This document shows positions 27,929 to 40,068 of a stretch of 64,000 bases of DNA, piece by piece. The stretch lies in contig NC_044005.1 in NCBI RefSeq assembly GCF_900496995.4, positions 35,016,363 through 35,080,362 of the forward strand, read 5' to 3'. A program made the position numbers and the translations under genes. This DNA comes from Aquila chrysaetos chrysaetos (taxonomy: Eukaryota > Chordata > Aves > Accipitriformes > Accipitridae). Positions within the stretch are counted from its first letter, which is position 1. Each line of letters begins with the position of its first letter. A model generated the notes under the pieces. That model was given only the letters and a program-made list of their open reading frames with translations, was not told the origin of the DNA and did not search any database.

Positions 27929-29204
27929 GCACCTAGGAAAATGTTGTGGGTTTTTTTTTTTATAATTGAAATTGTATTCTATGGAATTAGATACTTTTAT
28001 ATTTCAGTTATTCAGTGGCTCGAATAAATCCATCTGTATCATCTTCTGTCTTGATTCTTGAACTGAAAAACACCAGATCTGAACAAGTAGCCATACGATT
28101 CCAGAGAGAATGTCATCTTATAAACTGTTAATATTTTTCTTACTAAAAAAGAGGGATGTGGGGGGAGCCTAGACAACAATTTCATACATTTATGTGTTTT
28201 CCAGGCTGTTGGATTAGGCAGGGTTTTTTTCCCCAAACTGGTATGGCTTGAGTTAGATTTAAAATCAGTTCCCAGAGGAGGTTGATAAATGGATTAAAGT
28301 GGAACATAAATTCACTATGTCACCCAGTCCCTTAAACCTTGATGTCAGTAACATGCCTAATCATTCCATTATTATAAACGTCAAATATGTTTTACATGTG
28401 TTAGAAAGAGTGAATGGGTATCAGAAGAAATAGAAGACTCAAGAAACTGGAATGCTATTATGAACTTCCATGCAAAACTATCTAAAATATTACAGTGTTC
28501 ACCCGTTAGTATTTCAGATTCTTATTTTCTTGTAATTTGCACACTGAATCCCCTACTATGAGAGATAGACCAGTGTATCCATTGCGCTACACATACTTTG
28601 CTTTCCCTTAACGGCGCTACTTCTATGAGCTAGCATAACAAACTGAAGAGTGTATAAAGGCAGAATACAAACTTGCAGTGTGAATTTTTTTCAGTAGTTA
28701 ATCTGAGAAATTGAACACGTGAATCTTGCTTAGAAAATATAAGAATTTTTATTCTACTCACCAAAATGAAATGCCTCAGCTGAAGTAGTGTTTGCACTAC
28801 ATTTTAAGAAAGATGTTGCAAAGTATGCAAAAAAATGACAGTGCTTTCAGAAAAATGACTTAGATGAAAGGACTGAGAGAACGGGGCTTGCATACACTAC
28901 CAAACAAAAACAGGAGAAATAGATCAGCATTACAATAATCCTGAAACAAGTAAAAAAGCCAGTGATCTATCATTCGCCCCTTTCTTCAAAGTATACAGAG
29001 GAAAGTAAGTGGTTTCATTTGCAATTCGTAGGCTTGGAATTAAATATTAGAAACAAGCTGTCCAAGTTCAAGTGAAGTAAAATACTGGAACATTTAACCA
29101 ACGGAGACTATGGAAATTTCATTATGGAAGTCTACAATAACAAATTAGAAATATTTTAGTATGAGACAGTGCAGTTATATTTGATACTATCAAGTATCTG
29201 ATCT

Positions 29205-29262
29205 GGCTAACTACATGATCTCTTGAGGTTAGCTGCATTCTACATTTCTATGATTCTGTGGT
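29205..29262 (+). mobile_element. Short CR1 3'-end remnant
   Basis: CTACATGATCTCTTGAGGTT, a degenerate CCTTCCAACC region and a terminal TTCTATGATTCTGTG match the layout of the CR1 3' end on the plus strand. The rest of the element is missing (5' truncation). Confidence 0.6.
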
Positions 29263-30719
29263 AACAGTCATTCAAAGAATATTACAATTCTTTAATGGTG
29301 AAAATATTTGATATGAAATGAGAGGTGAGCAATAAAGCATTAAGCATTTTAGAAGAAAAACAGTGAAAGAAACCTCAGTTATTCAATATAACTCCCTAAG
29401 TATAAGGTGACAATAGAAATTTCACTACTAGGGGAAAAAAAAAAAAATCACGCTTAATCTACTTCTATGTCCTTCCCCAAAGCTTATCTGATCTAAAATA
29501 ATACAAAGTTCCCTAAAAATTGTTATACACTTAAAAGTTCCAGACTACACATAATAAAGTCCTAATTTTCAGGTTGGCAAATCATACACAGCTTCCACTG
29601 AAGTCAAACAGCATTGGTGAGTACCACAAGCTATATAAGCAAACCTTTGCTGTTTTATTTTCTTTGTGTGGGAGTAAAAGGAGGTGGACAGGAAAAAGAC
29701 CCAAACTACCACAACAGCACAAAATTCTACAAATTTAAGTTCCTGTTGCCAGTTTTTAGGCACTGGATAAATCAACAGGTCAGGGAATTACTAATCTGTT
29801 ATCTCTTTCACAATTAATGCGTAGGCAGAATTTGTTCCTCTTTCAGAGATTTTGTTAGAAAGCAATAAAGCACAATACTGGAGCTAGTTTTAGCTTTGTA
29901 AACTATTCACCTTTCTATTTGAAATACTTCTGGCTATATGAAAAGAGAAACAGACAAGCTACTTTTAGCCACTCTGAGATACTATGTTTCCAACAAGTGA
30001 ATAAAACCAACTCAGGTAATTCAGCAGGGCCTTGCTGTCTCACAATAATGCTTGGGAAATATATTGCAAAGTTACAAAATTTTGCTAATTAGCAAAATCA
30101 AAAAATAAATACTGAAAATAATACAATCTATCTCAAAATGTACTGTTTTTGTTTCACTCGAATAGTTGTATTTTAAGTGGGTTAATTTTGTTCTAATATA
30201 TTTATACATTGCAACATTACTGTTACAATGTCAAACACTGAGAAACTTGGAAATTCTACTGTCCATTTTGGTGTACAACCTTGATTCAGTCCATCTGTTC
30301 ATCTGTATTACAAAACAGTTCTTAATTTCTAACTTTTCCCTCCTTTGCCTTACTGGCATAGAAAATAGCACACCTCTTCAGTACTTCTTTTTAACCTTTA
30401 AATTCAAAACTCGGCCTCACTTATTCTTTACTGCATGCTGTCCATGTCATACATACTAAGAATAGTCTTAATTTCAATATACATTCTCTAATGAAGCCCA
30501 TTACCATAGTAGCTTATTGCACAAGCACTAGCATGAAGATATATATTAGCAAATGTATTTCCAAAACACCTTCTCCTGTCATGTATATTTTTGTATACTT
30601 TTGTGTATGTGTGTATATATTTTTATTTTTTCATTCAATATATATATGTATGAGGGACATTAAGTTTGAAAGATTTAGGCCAAAACTGTTCACTGATTTG
30701 GGCTCTCCAGTGTAATACA

Positions 30720-30835
30720 CCTAGGACCCGATTTTTCAGAGTACCGTGCTCAGTACTCCATATGTTCAAGGTACAACTTCCATTAAATTCAGTTCCGTTG
30801 ATAGTGCCTAGCATTTAGTGCAATGATGCTCTCAA
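30720..30835 (+). repeat. Possible ancient amniote interspersed repeat remnant
   Basis: GGACCCGATTTTTCAGAG, GTGCTCAGTACTC and TTCCATTAAATTCAGT occur in an order that recalls an old reptile/bird repeat with GATTTTCAGAGG..GCTGAGCACC..CCCATTGAATTCAATGG layout. Family name not assigned. Confidence 0.35.
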
Positions 30836-33800
30836 ATTTAAGTTCTTGGCAGAACATATGCAGGATAATCATATTGTTTAACGGTTGGCACCTAATTTAG
30901 ATGTCTAATTTGTGAGGTTAATCCCCCAAGGCTCTGCTACCATCAACAGAAAGAGGTAGCCCTGTCGTCTCTGGCTATGCATCCCTATTTCCTCCCACGT
31001 GCTGGCACTTACATTTATAAGGCTGTTCGGTGAGTTGGAGTCACAAGTTGATTTAGCTGAAAACCAATATTTTTAGGGTTTTTTTTCTTTGCATGTTAAG
31101 TTTTCATCTGGATCAGCTGATCTGTCTGACCATGTATGCACACAATCAGCAGTAGCAGTAATACAAGTGCACAGGTATTACTGTGAAACTGGCCAGAGGA
31201 GATTGGGATGATCTCTTTAGCCAGCAGCTTATGGCACCTATGTAATTAAATTAGATGGCTGGCACAGAATAACATGTATGTCGTGTCAAAAAAAGCCACA
31301 TGGAAAGAAAATTCCATCAAAAGACTTCTAAGCTTACATAAAAAGTCCGTAACAGAGGCAAGGAGAGAATCCGTATTTCCTGGACAGCAGTCAAATTAAC
31401 TTTATGCTTAAATTTTCTTTCTATAGTTCCTGCTTCATTCACCCAGTACATATTCCAAATTCTGCAACAAATGAGGCAGATGTCCTACAGAAAACAATCT
31501 AATTTATCACACAACTACAGCATTTTCTCTGTACAGTGAATGAAGCTGAAATCCCTTGAGGAAAAAGCAGTCTGCAGTAGTTAATAATATTTTAACACAT
31601 ATAGACAAAGAGGGCAAATTAACTTTAAATAATTGAATTTGAAACCGGAAAGGTATTTTCATATAGGTTTCTGTATCTGACTACTGAGAGCTTAAAAAGG
31701 CAAATCCAAACTCCAGAAATTTCATTATGTGGAACTACAGTGGAGTCAAGTGGCAGGGTAAGAACACTTAGGGCATGTTACCATCTCAGTTATAGAAATT
31801 GATTTTTAAATAACTCATCATTTTCAAAAATCTTTTACAGCTTGTTACAGAAAATACATAAACATGCAGCTTAGAACCACTAAAGTGGCCCAAGGCCATT
31901 AAAATTGATATACTTTCAATTGACCATAGATCAGGCCCCATGCATATAAAGCAGTGTTTTCAAAACACTGCACAAATGCAGACTTTTTTTTTTTTTAATT
32001 ACTTCAACAAACAAATAAGTGTTTTAAAGAAAGATATATTGGGTATACTAATAGTACAGAAAACTAGATTAATTTGCCTCAATGACTTCTGTGATTATGA
32101 GGAACAAATCTGAAGACACAGAAGGAAAACAATGCCTGTCTGCCTTTTTCAATTGGTATCCTGCTATGTATAACCATTCTATTGCTGTTGTGTTCTTCAC
32201 ACTGTCGTGGTATCAAGCAATCCCATGAATACTTTTAGGGAAAGAAACAGAAACCTATGGTGACTTATCATCTTGTGAATTGGCAAAACAGTTAATGTTT
32301 AACAGTGATGTATAGACCAACTGTTCGTTTTTTTATTTGTTTGTTTAATACATACTGAAGATATCATGGTTTGTTTCACAATACAATCACTTTCAGAAAG
32401 TACATTAAAACCTATGGATATAAATTAGATCATAAATTGAGGGTTCTCCTTGTTTATGAGGTAACAACTGTATCCTGTGGAGGTGTTTATTAGACCTGTT
32501 ACAGATACAGTTGCTACCAAGTTAAGTGGAAGCACACTGAAGTTTTTCTTATGATACAAAAATGTCAAATAAAAAGAGCTGAATTTCACAACAAAAAAAT
32601 CACACAAAATATATCAAAAGACTGAAAAATACTTGTAGAAACATGTGCACCAAACTGAATGAAGTGGGAATATTACAAGTATTAGAAAATTATAACAAGC
32701 ACTCCAATCAGTTGCAAATGAGATTCTAGCCTTACTGTAGTTCCCAACGCTAGCATCAACGATCAATAGATTGGAAAATATACATGACTGCTAGCAGTCT
32801 TTGCATTAATTTTGTTACAGAAAGCAACATGGACCAGAGATTGTGTCTATGAAGAAATGGGGTGGTAAAGCAAAAAGATAGCTGTAAGGTCATAAAAATC
32901 AAATCAAAATATGCACATTGTGCATGAATTGATTCCTCATAATATCATACTATAATTACCTATTCTCAAAACACAGTGGTTTTAAGCTCTGTGGAGAATA
33001 ATGAATGGTATTTTAACTCTGAACTTGGCTATAAATCTATGCAATAATCTTCTTAAGGTAATGGGAGACACCTATGAATATCACAGTTAAGCTATCAACT
33101 AACACAAAAAACAGACCAAGGGTCCATTACCTACTGTCCTACACCAGCTGTGGCCAAGACTACCTGCAAGGAATGATGGTCATTACTGGAAGTCCTCTGC
33201 CAGGTGTTTCATTCTGTCTCCCTGTCTTTATTTTCCCCCTGTAGCTTACATGTCCTCTGCCTTTCTTCCCCCTCATTTGTCACTTCCAATCATTTGTTTT
33301 TCCCATAGTTTCTTTCTCTTTAGTCCTCTGTCTTTCTTGGAAGGAAACTTAGTTTATGTAATAGATGGACTGGAACCCAACCCCAAGGCAAAAATGAAGA
33401 GTAGCTGCCGCAGGCAGATACCTCGGAAACAATATAAGAACAAAGCAAGCACATAGTTACGTTCTGAGAATGTTCCCCCAGCATCCAACCATTTGCAGCT
33501 CTGAGACTCCCTGAGCCAAAGGTAAATTTAAGTTTTTCATGCTTTTTTTTTTTTTTTTGTATTTCATCCAGCTGCTTATAAAATTTATGCAAACTTCCAC
33601 CTTCTACAACATCTTACAATATAGATGTCCACAGCTTAATTACACATGGTTTGATGTTTGTTTTATATAGTAAAACTGCAATGGCGGTTTGATTGCTGGG
33701 AAAAAAATATTTAGTGAACTCTTTCTGCTAGGAACATCCAATTTTCTTCTCATTGGGTTTTTGAGCATTTCATTGGAGTAGCTCTGTATTAACTAATTTA

Positions 33801-35639
33801 GGCAAAGTGTGGCTTATACTTTGCATACAGAACTTCGCATCTGTGTTTTGCATTTCGCCGTGCAAAATGCTTCTTTGTGATGAAAAGCAGCAGCTCATAT
33901 CTTTGAGGGCTGTTACCTCCTTATGACAGCATGATATTAGCTCCTCTTGGTTTCAGTGAACCTTCATGCTAGAATGTTATTTACTTTTTTAAAAAACAAT
34001 TTTGAAATCTACAAAACCTTGTTCCAGGAGGAGAGTCTACAAAACATATGCAATATATACATAATACATACATCAGACATTTGTAGTTTGTTCCATAGGC
34101 TGATAACTTCATACCGCAGTTCTAACCTATTTCACTTCTGTGCACTGTAGACTGAAGTGTCATTTGATTTATAAAATAAAATCAAGAACATGTACTAGTG
34201 ACCAAGTGAAATGAACAGAGATAGAAGTTATAGATAGTAACATTACAGGTTTTAAAAACACTTTCACTGGAAATTATCCCACAACAAAGACAGCATGATG
34301 TTGTTCTGGTTTTGTGTTTGTTTTTTTTTAAAAGAAGCACTATTGATTGTTTCTAAAGGAGCAGTAGTAGTGGTAGCGAAGGACCATTTAATTTTTTTTT
34401 TTTAAATCTACTTCAAAAGAAAAAATCATAATTCTCCTCTTTGGAAAGACAGGGGAAAATGACCCTTTCTATGGCCCAAGAAAGTTATACCCTTATGGGC
34501 CTTTAAAGTGGATATCAGAATGAAAGGAACACCCCCTTCCCTCCCAAACACACACATCTCCTACCATTAAGGATTGTACTTGACTGTGCTAAAGAAAATG
34601 AAGTATCTTTACATTAAATAATACCCTCCTTTAAAAGAATGCTCTTTTTTCAATTTCACATATTATTTTTTGGTCTCCAAGTAAGGAATGGAATCTGTAA
34701 CTTGGCTTAGCTTCACTGTATTTTCTTCTACTGTGGGGCAACTAATGAGTTTCAAACATTTATATTTAGGCCATAGTACCAGAAACAGCTGTTCCCAGGA
34801 AGGCTCCCGGTTCCAAACAAAACCCACTAAAATCCAGGGAGGATCAACTGATAGAAGGTTCATTGGGCATTGTCAATCAATTAGAAACCAGCCTCACAAA
34901 TGTTCCTAAATGAATGACCCTGCTGACATGCCCATGGTATTTGTTTCTCCTTGAAGTTCAAGCTCTTGTACTCTTGCAAGAAACTGTGAAGTTTCTGGCT
35001 AAGATGCAGAAAAATACTTAAAACGTGATTCTAAAGCTTTCAAGAGGGAAGTCCAGTGAACAGAACCTAAGATCTGTAAAGATAAAAAATTCTTAAGATT
35101 TAATGCAAATTTCATGGATTGAGTGCCCGAAACATCAAGGTTAGTACTCCAGTAGCCTGTATACAAGTTCATGAATGCAATTAAACTGAAATTAAAGGGA
35201 ATATTTATGTTTCTCAGTCAAATGCACGGTTAATTCTCTTCATAACCTCTAGTTTTTACATATTGTTTACAGAAGGGCATACCTATCCTCCAAGTTACTC
35301 AATAAAAGTTATTAAAAATGCCCAGCACAGGAACTAAGGCTTGCAACATGCTTACTGATATGTAAATGATATTTAATAATATAATTTGCTTGAGACCTAA
35401 CACACTTTGAAGTAAATCCAAGCACAGACTTGGGTGGTTTTCTTCTAAAATACAGCGGGAGCCATCTCTGTGTGCATGCACAAGGCTGCAGGCCAGCAAC
35501 GTGCGGGCCCTGTCAGGATCCGCAGCCCCAGCCCCACTACTTGCGCATTTATTTCTTCTCCAAACCGGGAGAAACAGTCATTACAAAGTGACTTTTGGAA
35601 AGGGCCTTGAAAATCACACTTTAAAGCCGTAATACGACA

Positions 35640-36620
35640 GGCCTTACGCACCCCACTCCCGGGCAGGCGCTACCGCAGCCGACAGAGGACCGCCACGCAG
35701 GGCGCCGACCCGCTCTGCTCCGCGCCCCTCTCCTCAGCCCGAGGGCACCCGGGGCCGGCGGCGGCACGCCGAGGGCGCAGCAGAGGCGCCTTACGCCGCC
35801 GCCGCCGCCCCGCCGGCTCCTTCCGCCCTCCCAGGCATTAAGGCAAGGAGCGGCTTGTAGGGCGCAGGAGCGGGCACCTCCTCGGCCGTGAGGCGGCCGG
35901 CGTCCTCCTCCGCCCTCGGGCGAGGCAAAAGCAGGCGGCCTCTGTGCGAAACCCGGGGGCTACGACGGTGGCGACGCCCCCGCGGCAGCGCCATTTCCGC
36001 GCGGGGCCCAGCGGCGCCCAGGCGCCGCGCGCTCCCCTGCCGCCTGCGCGGCTGCGCAGAGCCGAGCGGCGCGGGATGGCGGCTCTCCCCGCCCCCCCAC
36101 CACACCGCCCCGGCCGGGCCGCGGGGCGGAGCTGGGGGAAGCGGCCGCCGCCGCCGCTGACTGCCTCGGCACCTGGCTGGTAGCAAAGGGCGCCCCGGGG
36201 TCGCCGCGACCCCAACCCCCTCCCCGTCACTGGCCTTCTGCCTCTCGCCGCGGCCGCGGTGCCGGGGCCCGGAGCGGCGTCGCCCGCTCCCTTCGCCCCT
36301 CCCGCCGCCGCGCAGGCCCGGCGCCGCGGGGTTAGGCGGTGCGAGGCATGAAGCTGACCAAAGCCCAGTACGATGAAATAGCCCAGTTCCTGGGGCACGT
36401 GCAGCCCACCCGGCAGAGCCTGAGGAAGCTGAAGGAGAAGTTCCCTAGGTAAGTGCTTCCCGCCCTCCGGGGCCGCTGCCCGGCGCGGGGCGGGCGGCTG
36501 GGGCCCCGGGCGGCGGCCTGCGAGCTCGCTGCGGGCGGGCGAGGGGCCGCAGGGGGCCGCTCCGCCAGCTCCAGCCGGTGCCCCCCGGTTCCAGGCCCCA
36601 CACGGTACAAAATCACTTGG
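35640..36620 (+). promoter_or_regulatory. CDIN1: CpG-island promoter of CDIN1
   Basis: About 1 kb of very GC-rich, CpG-dense DNA rises sharply from AT-rich flanks and encloses the CDIN1 start codon. Promoter-type motifs visible are a CTGCGC..TGCGCAG NRF1-like imperfect palindrome (36,044-36,059), GATGGCGGC matching the YY1 core (36,075-36,083), GGGGCGGAGC resembling an Sp1 site (36,123-36,132) and CCATTTCCGCG with an ETS-like core on minus (about 35,991-36,001). No TATA box is visible, which fits a housekeeping promoter with dispersed starts. The exact transcription start cannot be set. If it lies upstream of 36,076, the ATG inside the YY1 motif opens a short upstream frame ending near 36,183. 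Long minus-strand proline/arginine/glycine frames here are GC-composition artefacts. Confidence 0.9.
36348..36448 (+). CDS. CDIN1: CDIN1 (C15orf41), first coding exon, 33 codons plus 2 nt
   Basis: The reading frame starts [16 protein letters not shown] and continues to ..[14 protein letters not shown] before the splice donor CCTAG|GTAAGT. It matches the N-terminus I recall for vertebrate CDIN1 (CDAN1-interacting nuclease 1), whose human form shares [21 protein letters not shown] and FPS at the same positions. In humans the protein is a predicted restriction-endonuclease-like nuclease that binds codanin-1, and mutations cause congenital dyserythropoietic anaemia type I. The exon leaves two bases (AG), so the intron is phase 2 and the split codon would encode Ser or Arg; Ser is expected from the human protein. 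The start has G at -3 and lies inside the CpG island. This N-terminal part precedes the nuclease domain, so no catalytic residue is in the window. No second coding exon was found in the remaining 27.5 kb. The symbol is from recall of the protein family. Confidence 0.85.
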
Positions 36621-36731
36621 ACACACACACGGTCATCGACGGCGAGCGAGAGCTCGCTCAGGCTGCTGCTAGGAGCAGGGTACTTCTCACTCTCTGTGAC
36701 CGGAGGAGTTGGCACAAAATAAAGGACTCTT

Positions 36732-36757
36732 CCCCCGCCCCCCCCCCCCCCCCCCCG
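36732..36757 (+). repeat. C5-G-C19 homopolymer tract (G-rich on minus)
   Basis: Five C, one G, then 19 uninterrupted C followed by G, about 285 bases past the CDIN1 exon 1 donor at the edge of the CpG island. The minus strand could form a G-quadruplex. Homopolymer length may be unreliable in the assembly. Confidence 0.9.
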
Positions 36758-39661
36758 TCCAAATGAAAGCTCTCGGGTCCTTTCATGAGTCTGTCTCTTA
36801 AACACCAAGTAGATCTTCTTAGGTGAACGAAGCCTTCGGGCTCAGGCCGTTCCTCTGTGGCCGAGACCGAGGGTGGAATCGGGCCTGCGATACCGCTGCC
36901 CCTGTGGCTTAGGGAGAAGGGGCGGTCCAGGCCCATAGCTCTTTGCGTGGTGCTGCTTTCCAGCTGAAGGCTGGAAAAGGGGTCATCTTAAATCGGAGCG
37001 TTCATCTGCTTCCTCGCCTGAGCTGCATTCAGAATGGTCAAAGACATTTGCAAGTGACCATAGGCTAGCATGGAAAAGTGTACATGATGGCATATGCTCC
37101 CTGTACTGATCTTCATTGCTGAAATTTGCTCATTGCCAACAACAACCAAGTTGTAAAGTACATGTTGCAAGGTTTTTCTCTTTTTTCAGGTTTGGGGGAA
37201 GGATTGCTAGTGCTGAATTGACAGGAAACCAAATCAGGTTCTGTGGGGGAAGGAGCGGTATTGTCTCTAAAATCACCAGAAATAATACAGAAAACTGTAG
37301 GTTTTTAAGTGCTGTGCTTACTTTGGTGAGAGGGAGAAATCAGGAAAACAGAAAATCGTTCCTGTGCTTCCTGAGCGAGCCTTGCTAGTCTTACCACAAG
37401 TGTGGCTGAGGAAACTGTCTGAAGTTGTGTGTAGCTTACAGTAAGTGGATGAAGAGCCAACATTCACTTAGGCTTTTAAACTATCCAGTGAAATCTTTTC
37501 CTGTTCAGGAAAGTGTGTAATGTAGTTAAAAATCAAGCTGAGGGAATAGCCCTGTTACAGAGAAGCGATGCTAAAGCAATGTGGTTGGTTCAGCGAGTTG
37601 CATTGTTGGGAACCGAGCTCACCTTGCACAGTACTTTGCAACTTGGGAAATCGCTTACTGTGACAGCATGTGTCTGAGGAGCTTAGACTTGGCTTTACCA
37701 CTTTGGTGCTAATGAAATTAGAAGAGAGTGTTTGTGCGTATATATGTGTGCATGCATGCACACACACGTGCATATTCTCTTTTTCTAGTCTCCTTATAAA
37801 GCTGTCTTAAAAGAAGGTTGGAATTTGGGTTGGTCTGCCAGGTCAGTTACTGTGTGTAGGAACCTGCTTCCAAGACAGATGCATAGGCACGTGAGTGTCT
37901 GTAATAGGGAAAATAAGGACCAGGCCTTTCTGCTGATACATTTTACTTCTCAGTCCACTCCTTTGATCCTGCAAAACAACCATTGACTCCTCAGTTTCAG
38001 AACTTCATGACTTCTGAAAAACTATGTACTGATAACAATGTAGAGTTATATCAGGAAAAAATTATGTTTTTTCTAAAGCAGCTGTCTCAGGTTTGGCGAA
38101 CACTGAAAAGCAGAGATTAGCTACAGTAGTTGCTTCCATGATTTGCTGGCTTAACATACTGTTATCTTGTTATCCACATTAATGTCCTCTTCTGAATTCT
38201 GCTTGTAGGCCTCTCCTGAATTTTGTTTGTCCAACCTGGGAGAAGTCTAAAATGTTCTATCTGAATGATGAATGAATTGATACCTTCTTATAAAAAATGT
38301 CTGTCAAGTATATTTTGAGGAGGTCTGCATGTCTCCTTTCAGTGAATGGCTCAGCAAATGATGTTTGTTGTCTTTTTGTTTATTTCTCATAGCAGGGCAG
38401 ATGCAGAAGACCCTCAGAGAAAAAGTTTGAAGTAGCAAAATATGTTGGGCTAATGATCTTGAGACGCAGTTTAAAAAAAAAAAATGCATTCCAAGGCTGC
38501 TGCTTGCTTTAGCAGCAAGGGAGATGTATTGAAATAGATAATGTGTTATAACGTGAAAAACAGGCAGTCTCTATAACCATTATCTTGTAGAAGAGGCCAG
38601 CTGGAGAGATTTGTAAACTTGTGTGCCATTTTAAGTGTGAAAGGAGACGCTTGTTCAGTGATGTTTTATAACTGTGCAATAAGTTTCTTATAATCTAGAA
38701 CCTGTGTCATTCTCTTCTAGGACAAGAAGGGACTGATTGGACTTATTGGACGCTTTTTTCTTTATGAAAACCAAAATCAAACAAACCAACAACCGCCCTC
38801 CCCACCCACCCCAACTTTCTAATTCAGTCTTCTTAAGAAAATATTCCAGAATCTGTCATGGCACTCGCAATGTGATGAAGGTGTCCATAACCAGTTTATC
38901 GTTATTATATGGTAACAGTTGCTGATTCAAACTGGAAAGTACTAACATCCATAATAGCTGCTTTCACCTTGCACTTTCAATCTTTCCACGGAAGTAACAG
39001 TATTCCACTGGTAATACAATACATAAATTGACAGTTTTCAAGCATTTCTAGTTCCTACTGCCCCATAGATCTTGAGAGTCTTTGGATTTCATCATTAACC
39101 TGCTCAGGTTTCTTGCTAATACTGTCTTATCTATTGGTTCCTCCCTTGTCTGTTGTGCTTCTTGAAGACTCACAGTTATGCTTCTTATTTGTATAAAGTA
39201 TCTTTCACACTTTGTTATGGGCCTGCTCTTGTTCTGCAATTTCTCCCTGAAAGTAATTAGTAATTTCCATAAAACTATTGCCACAATTTAGTATGCATAG
39301 GTATGCTATGTAGTGGCTGCCAACATGACCTGTGAATCTAAATCATTTTTTAACAGGGTAGTTTGTTCTTTACTATTATTGAACTACTTCAGCAGGTGAG
39401 ATTACTGCTTCAAAAGGGTGTTGCCATGTGATTTATTAATGTCAAATAGTCAAAATTAGACTGCTTCTGATACTGTTTATAAGTATCTTTATACAAGAAT
39501 TGACACTTTTTTTACAATTCTGTAACATTACAGACAACATGGATTTAGTGTACTTTTCTTAAAATCCAGTTATTTTGCAAAAATAGAAGCTCAGGACTCA
39601 AATTGCTGTTCTTTTTCTGTTAGTGCTGCACTTCATATTCCATGCCTGGCAATTACCAATG

Positions 39662-39685
39662 TATTTATTTATTTATTTATTTATT
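39662..39685 (+). repeat. (TATT)n microsatellite
   Basis: About six consecutive TATT units. Confidence 0.85.
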
Positions 39686-39858
39686 CTTAAGTTATTTGTT
39701 ACATGCTTAGCAGTTGTCTTCTAAATGTGTTCAGGTTTAACAGCAGGATTTTTGGATGACATGAGGATTATCAAAATGTAATTTTGAGCACTAAGCATGA
39801 TAAATCTCTGCCAGTATTGGATCACTGATACGTAGTTCCTTTGAGCTTCTTAACGTAT

Positions 39859-40034
39859 TCTTAAGGGAGAAGCCACTGCCCCAGGATTCACACACCAATC
39901 AAGGAGTTGCACACACACCACTCAAGACTTTAACTCTTAGGACTGGAGTCCCTTCGCAGCGGGCGACTCCAGTGAGCTGACAGGTGGCCCGTTCAACTCC
40001 TCTTCCTCAGGCTTGACCTGGGTTCCCCGAAGCA
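39859..40034 (-). mobile_element. 3' LTR remnant (U5-like part only) of the composite ERV
   Basis: The segment repeats the terminal part of the LTR at 42,647-42,870. Both copies share TTAAGGGAGAAGCCACTGCC, CACACCAATCAAGGAGT, GACTTTAACTCTTAGGAC, GACTCCAGTGAGC and CTCAGGCTTGACC in the same order and orientation. A CA-rich stretch of about 35 bases present in the other copy is absent here. Similarity stops at GAAGCA, so the U3 and R portions found in the 5' copy are missing. Confidence 0.85.
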
Positions 40035-40068
40035 ACAGTCTGCCCTTTGATTTTCTTTAGCATACCTG

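Larger units (their letters stand above)
25482..35640. other. Non-coding DNA upstream of CDIN1, no gene recognised
   Basis: There is no supported coding exon. The stretch includes a 24-base A run (27,905-27,928), short CR1 3'-end remnants near 26.9 and 29.2 kb, a possible ancient repeat near 30.75 kb, and T-runs at 31,984 and 33,543. AT content is high until the abrupt rise in GC and CpG at about 35,640. Confidence 0.6.
36449..39858 (+). other. CDIN1: CDIN1 intron 1, proximal part
   Basis: This is transcribed but apparently non-coding sequence after the GTAAGT donor. It contains a C-homopolymer at 36,738-36,756, a self-complementary TG/CA tract at about 37,745-37,764 and an ATTT microsatellite at 39,662-39,685. 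I found no acceptor followed by a frame resembling the CDIN1 protein continuation. Confidence 0.6.

Noticed and set aside
27821-27930. A poly(A) run that could mark a processed pseudogene or retrotransposon end.
   Set aside because: No gene-like or element-like sequence precedes it and no flanking duplication is visible; treated as a simple homopolymer.
35791-36808. Several long minus-strand frames (up to 262 codons) rich in Arg, Pro, Gly and Ala, and matching plus frames.
   Set aside because: They are GC-composition artefacts of the CpG island. They have no domain or splice context and overlap the supported CDIN1 exon.
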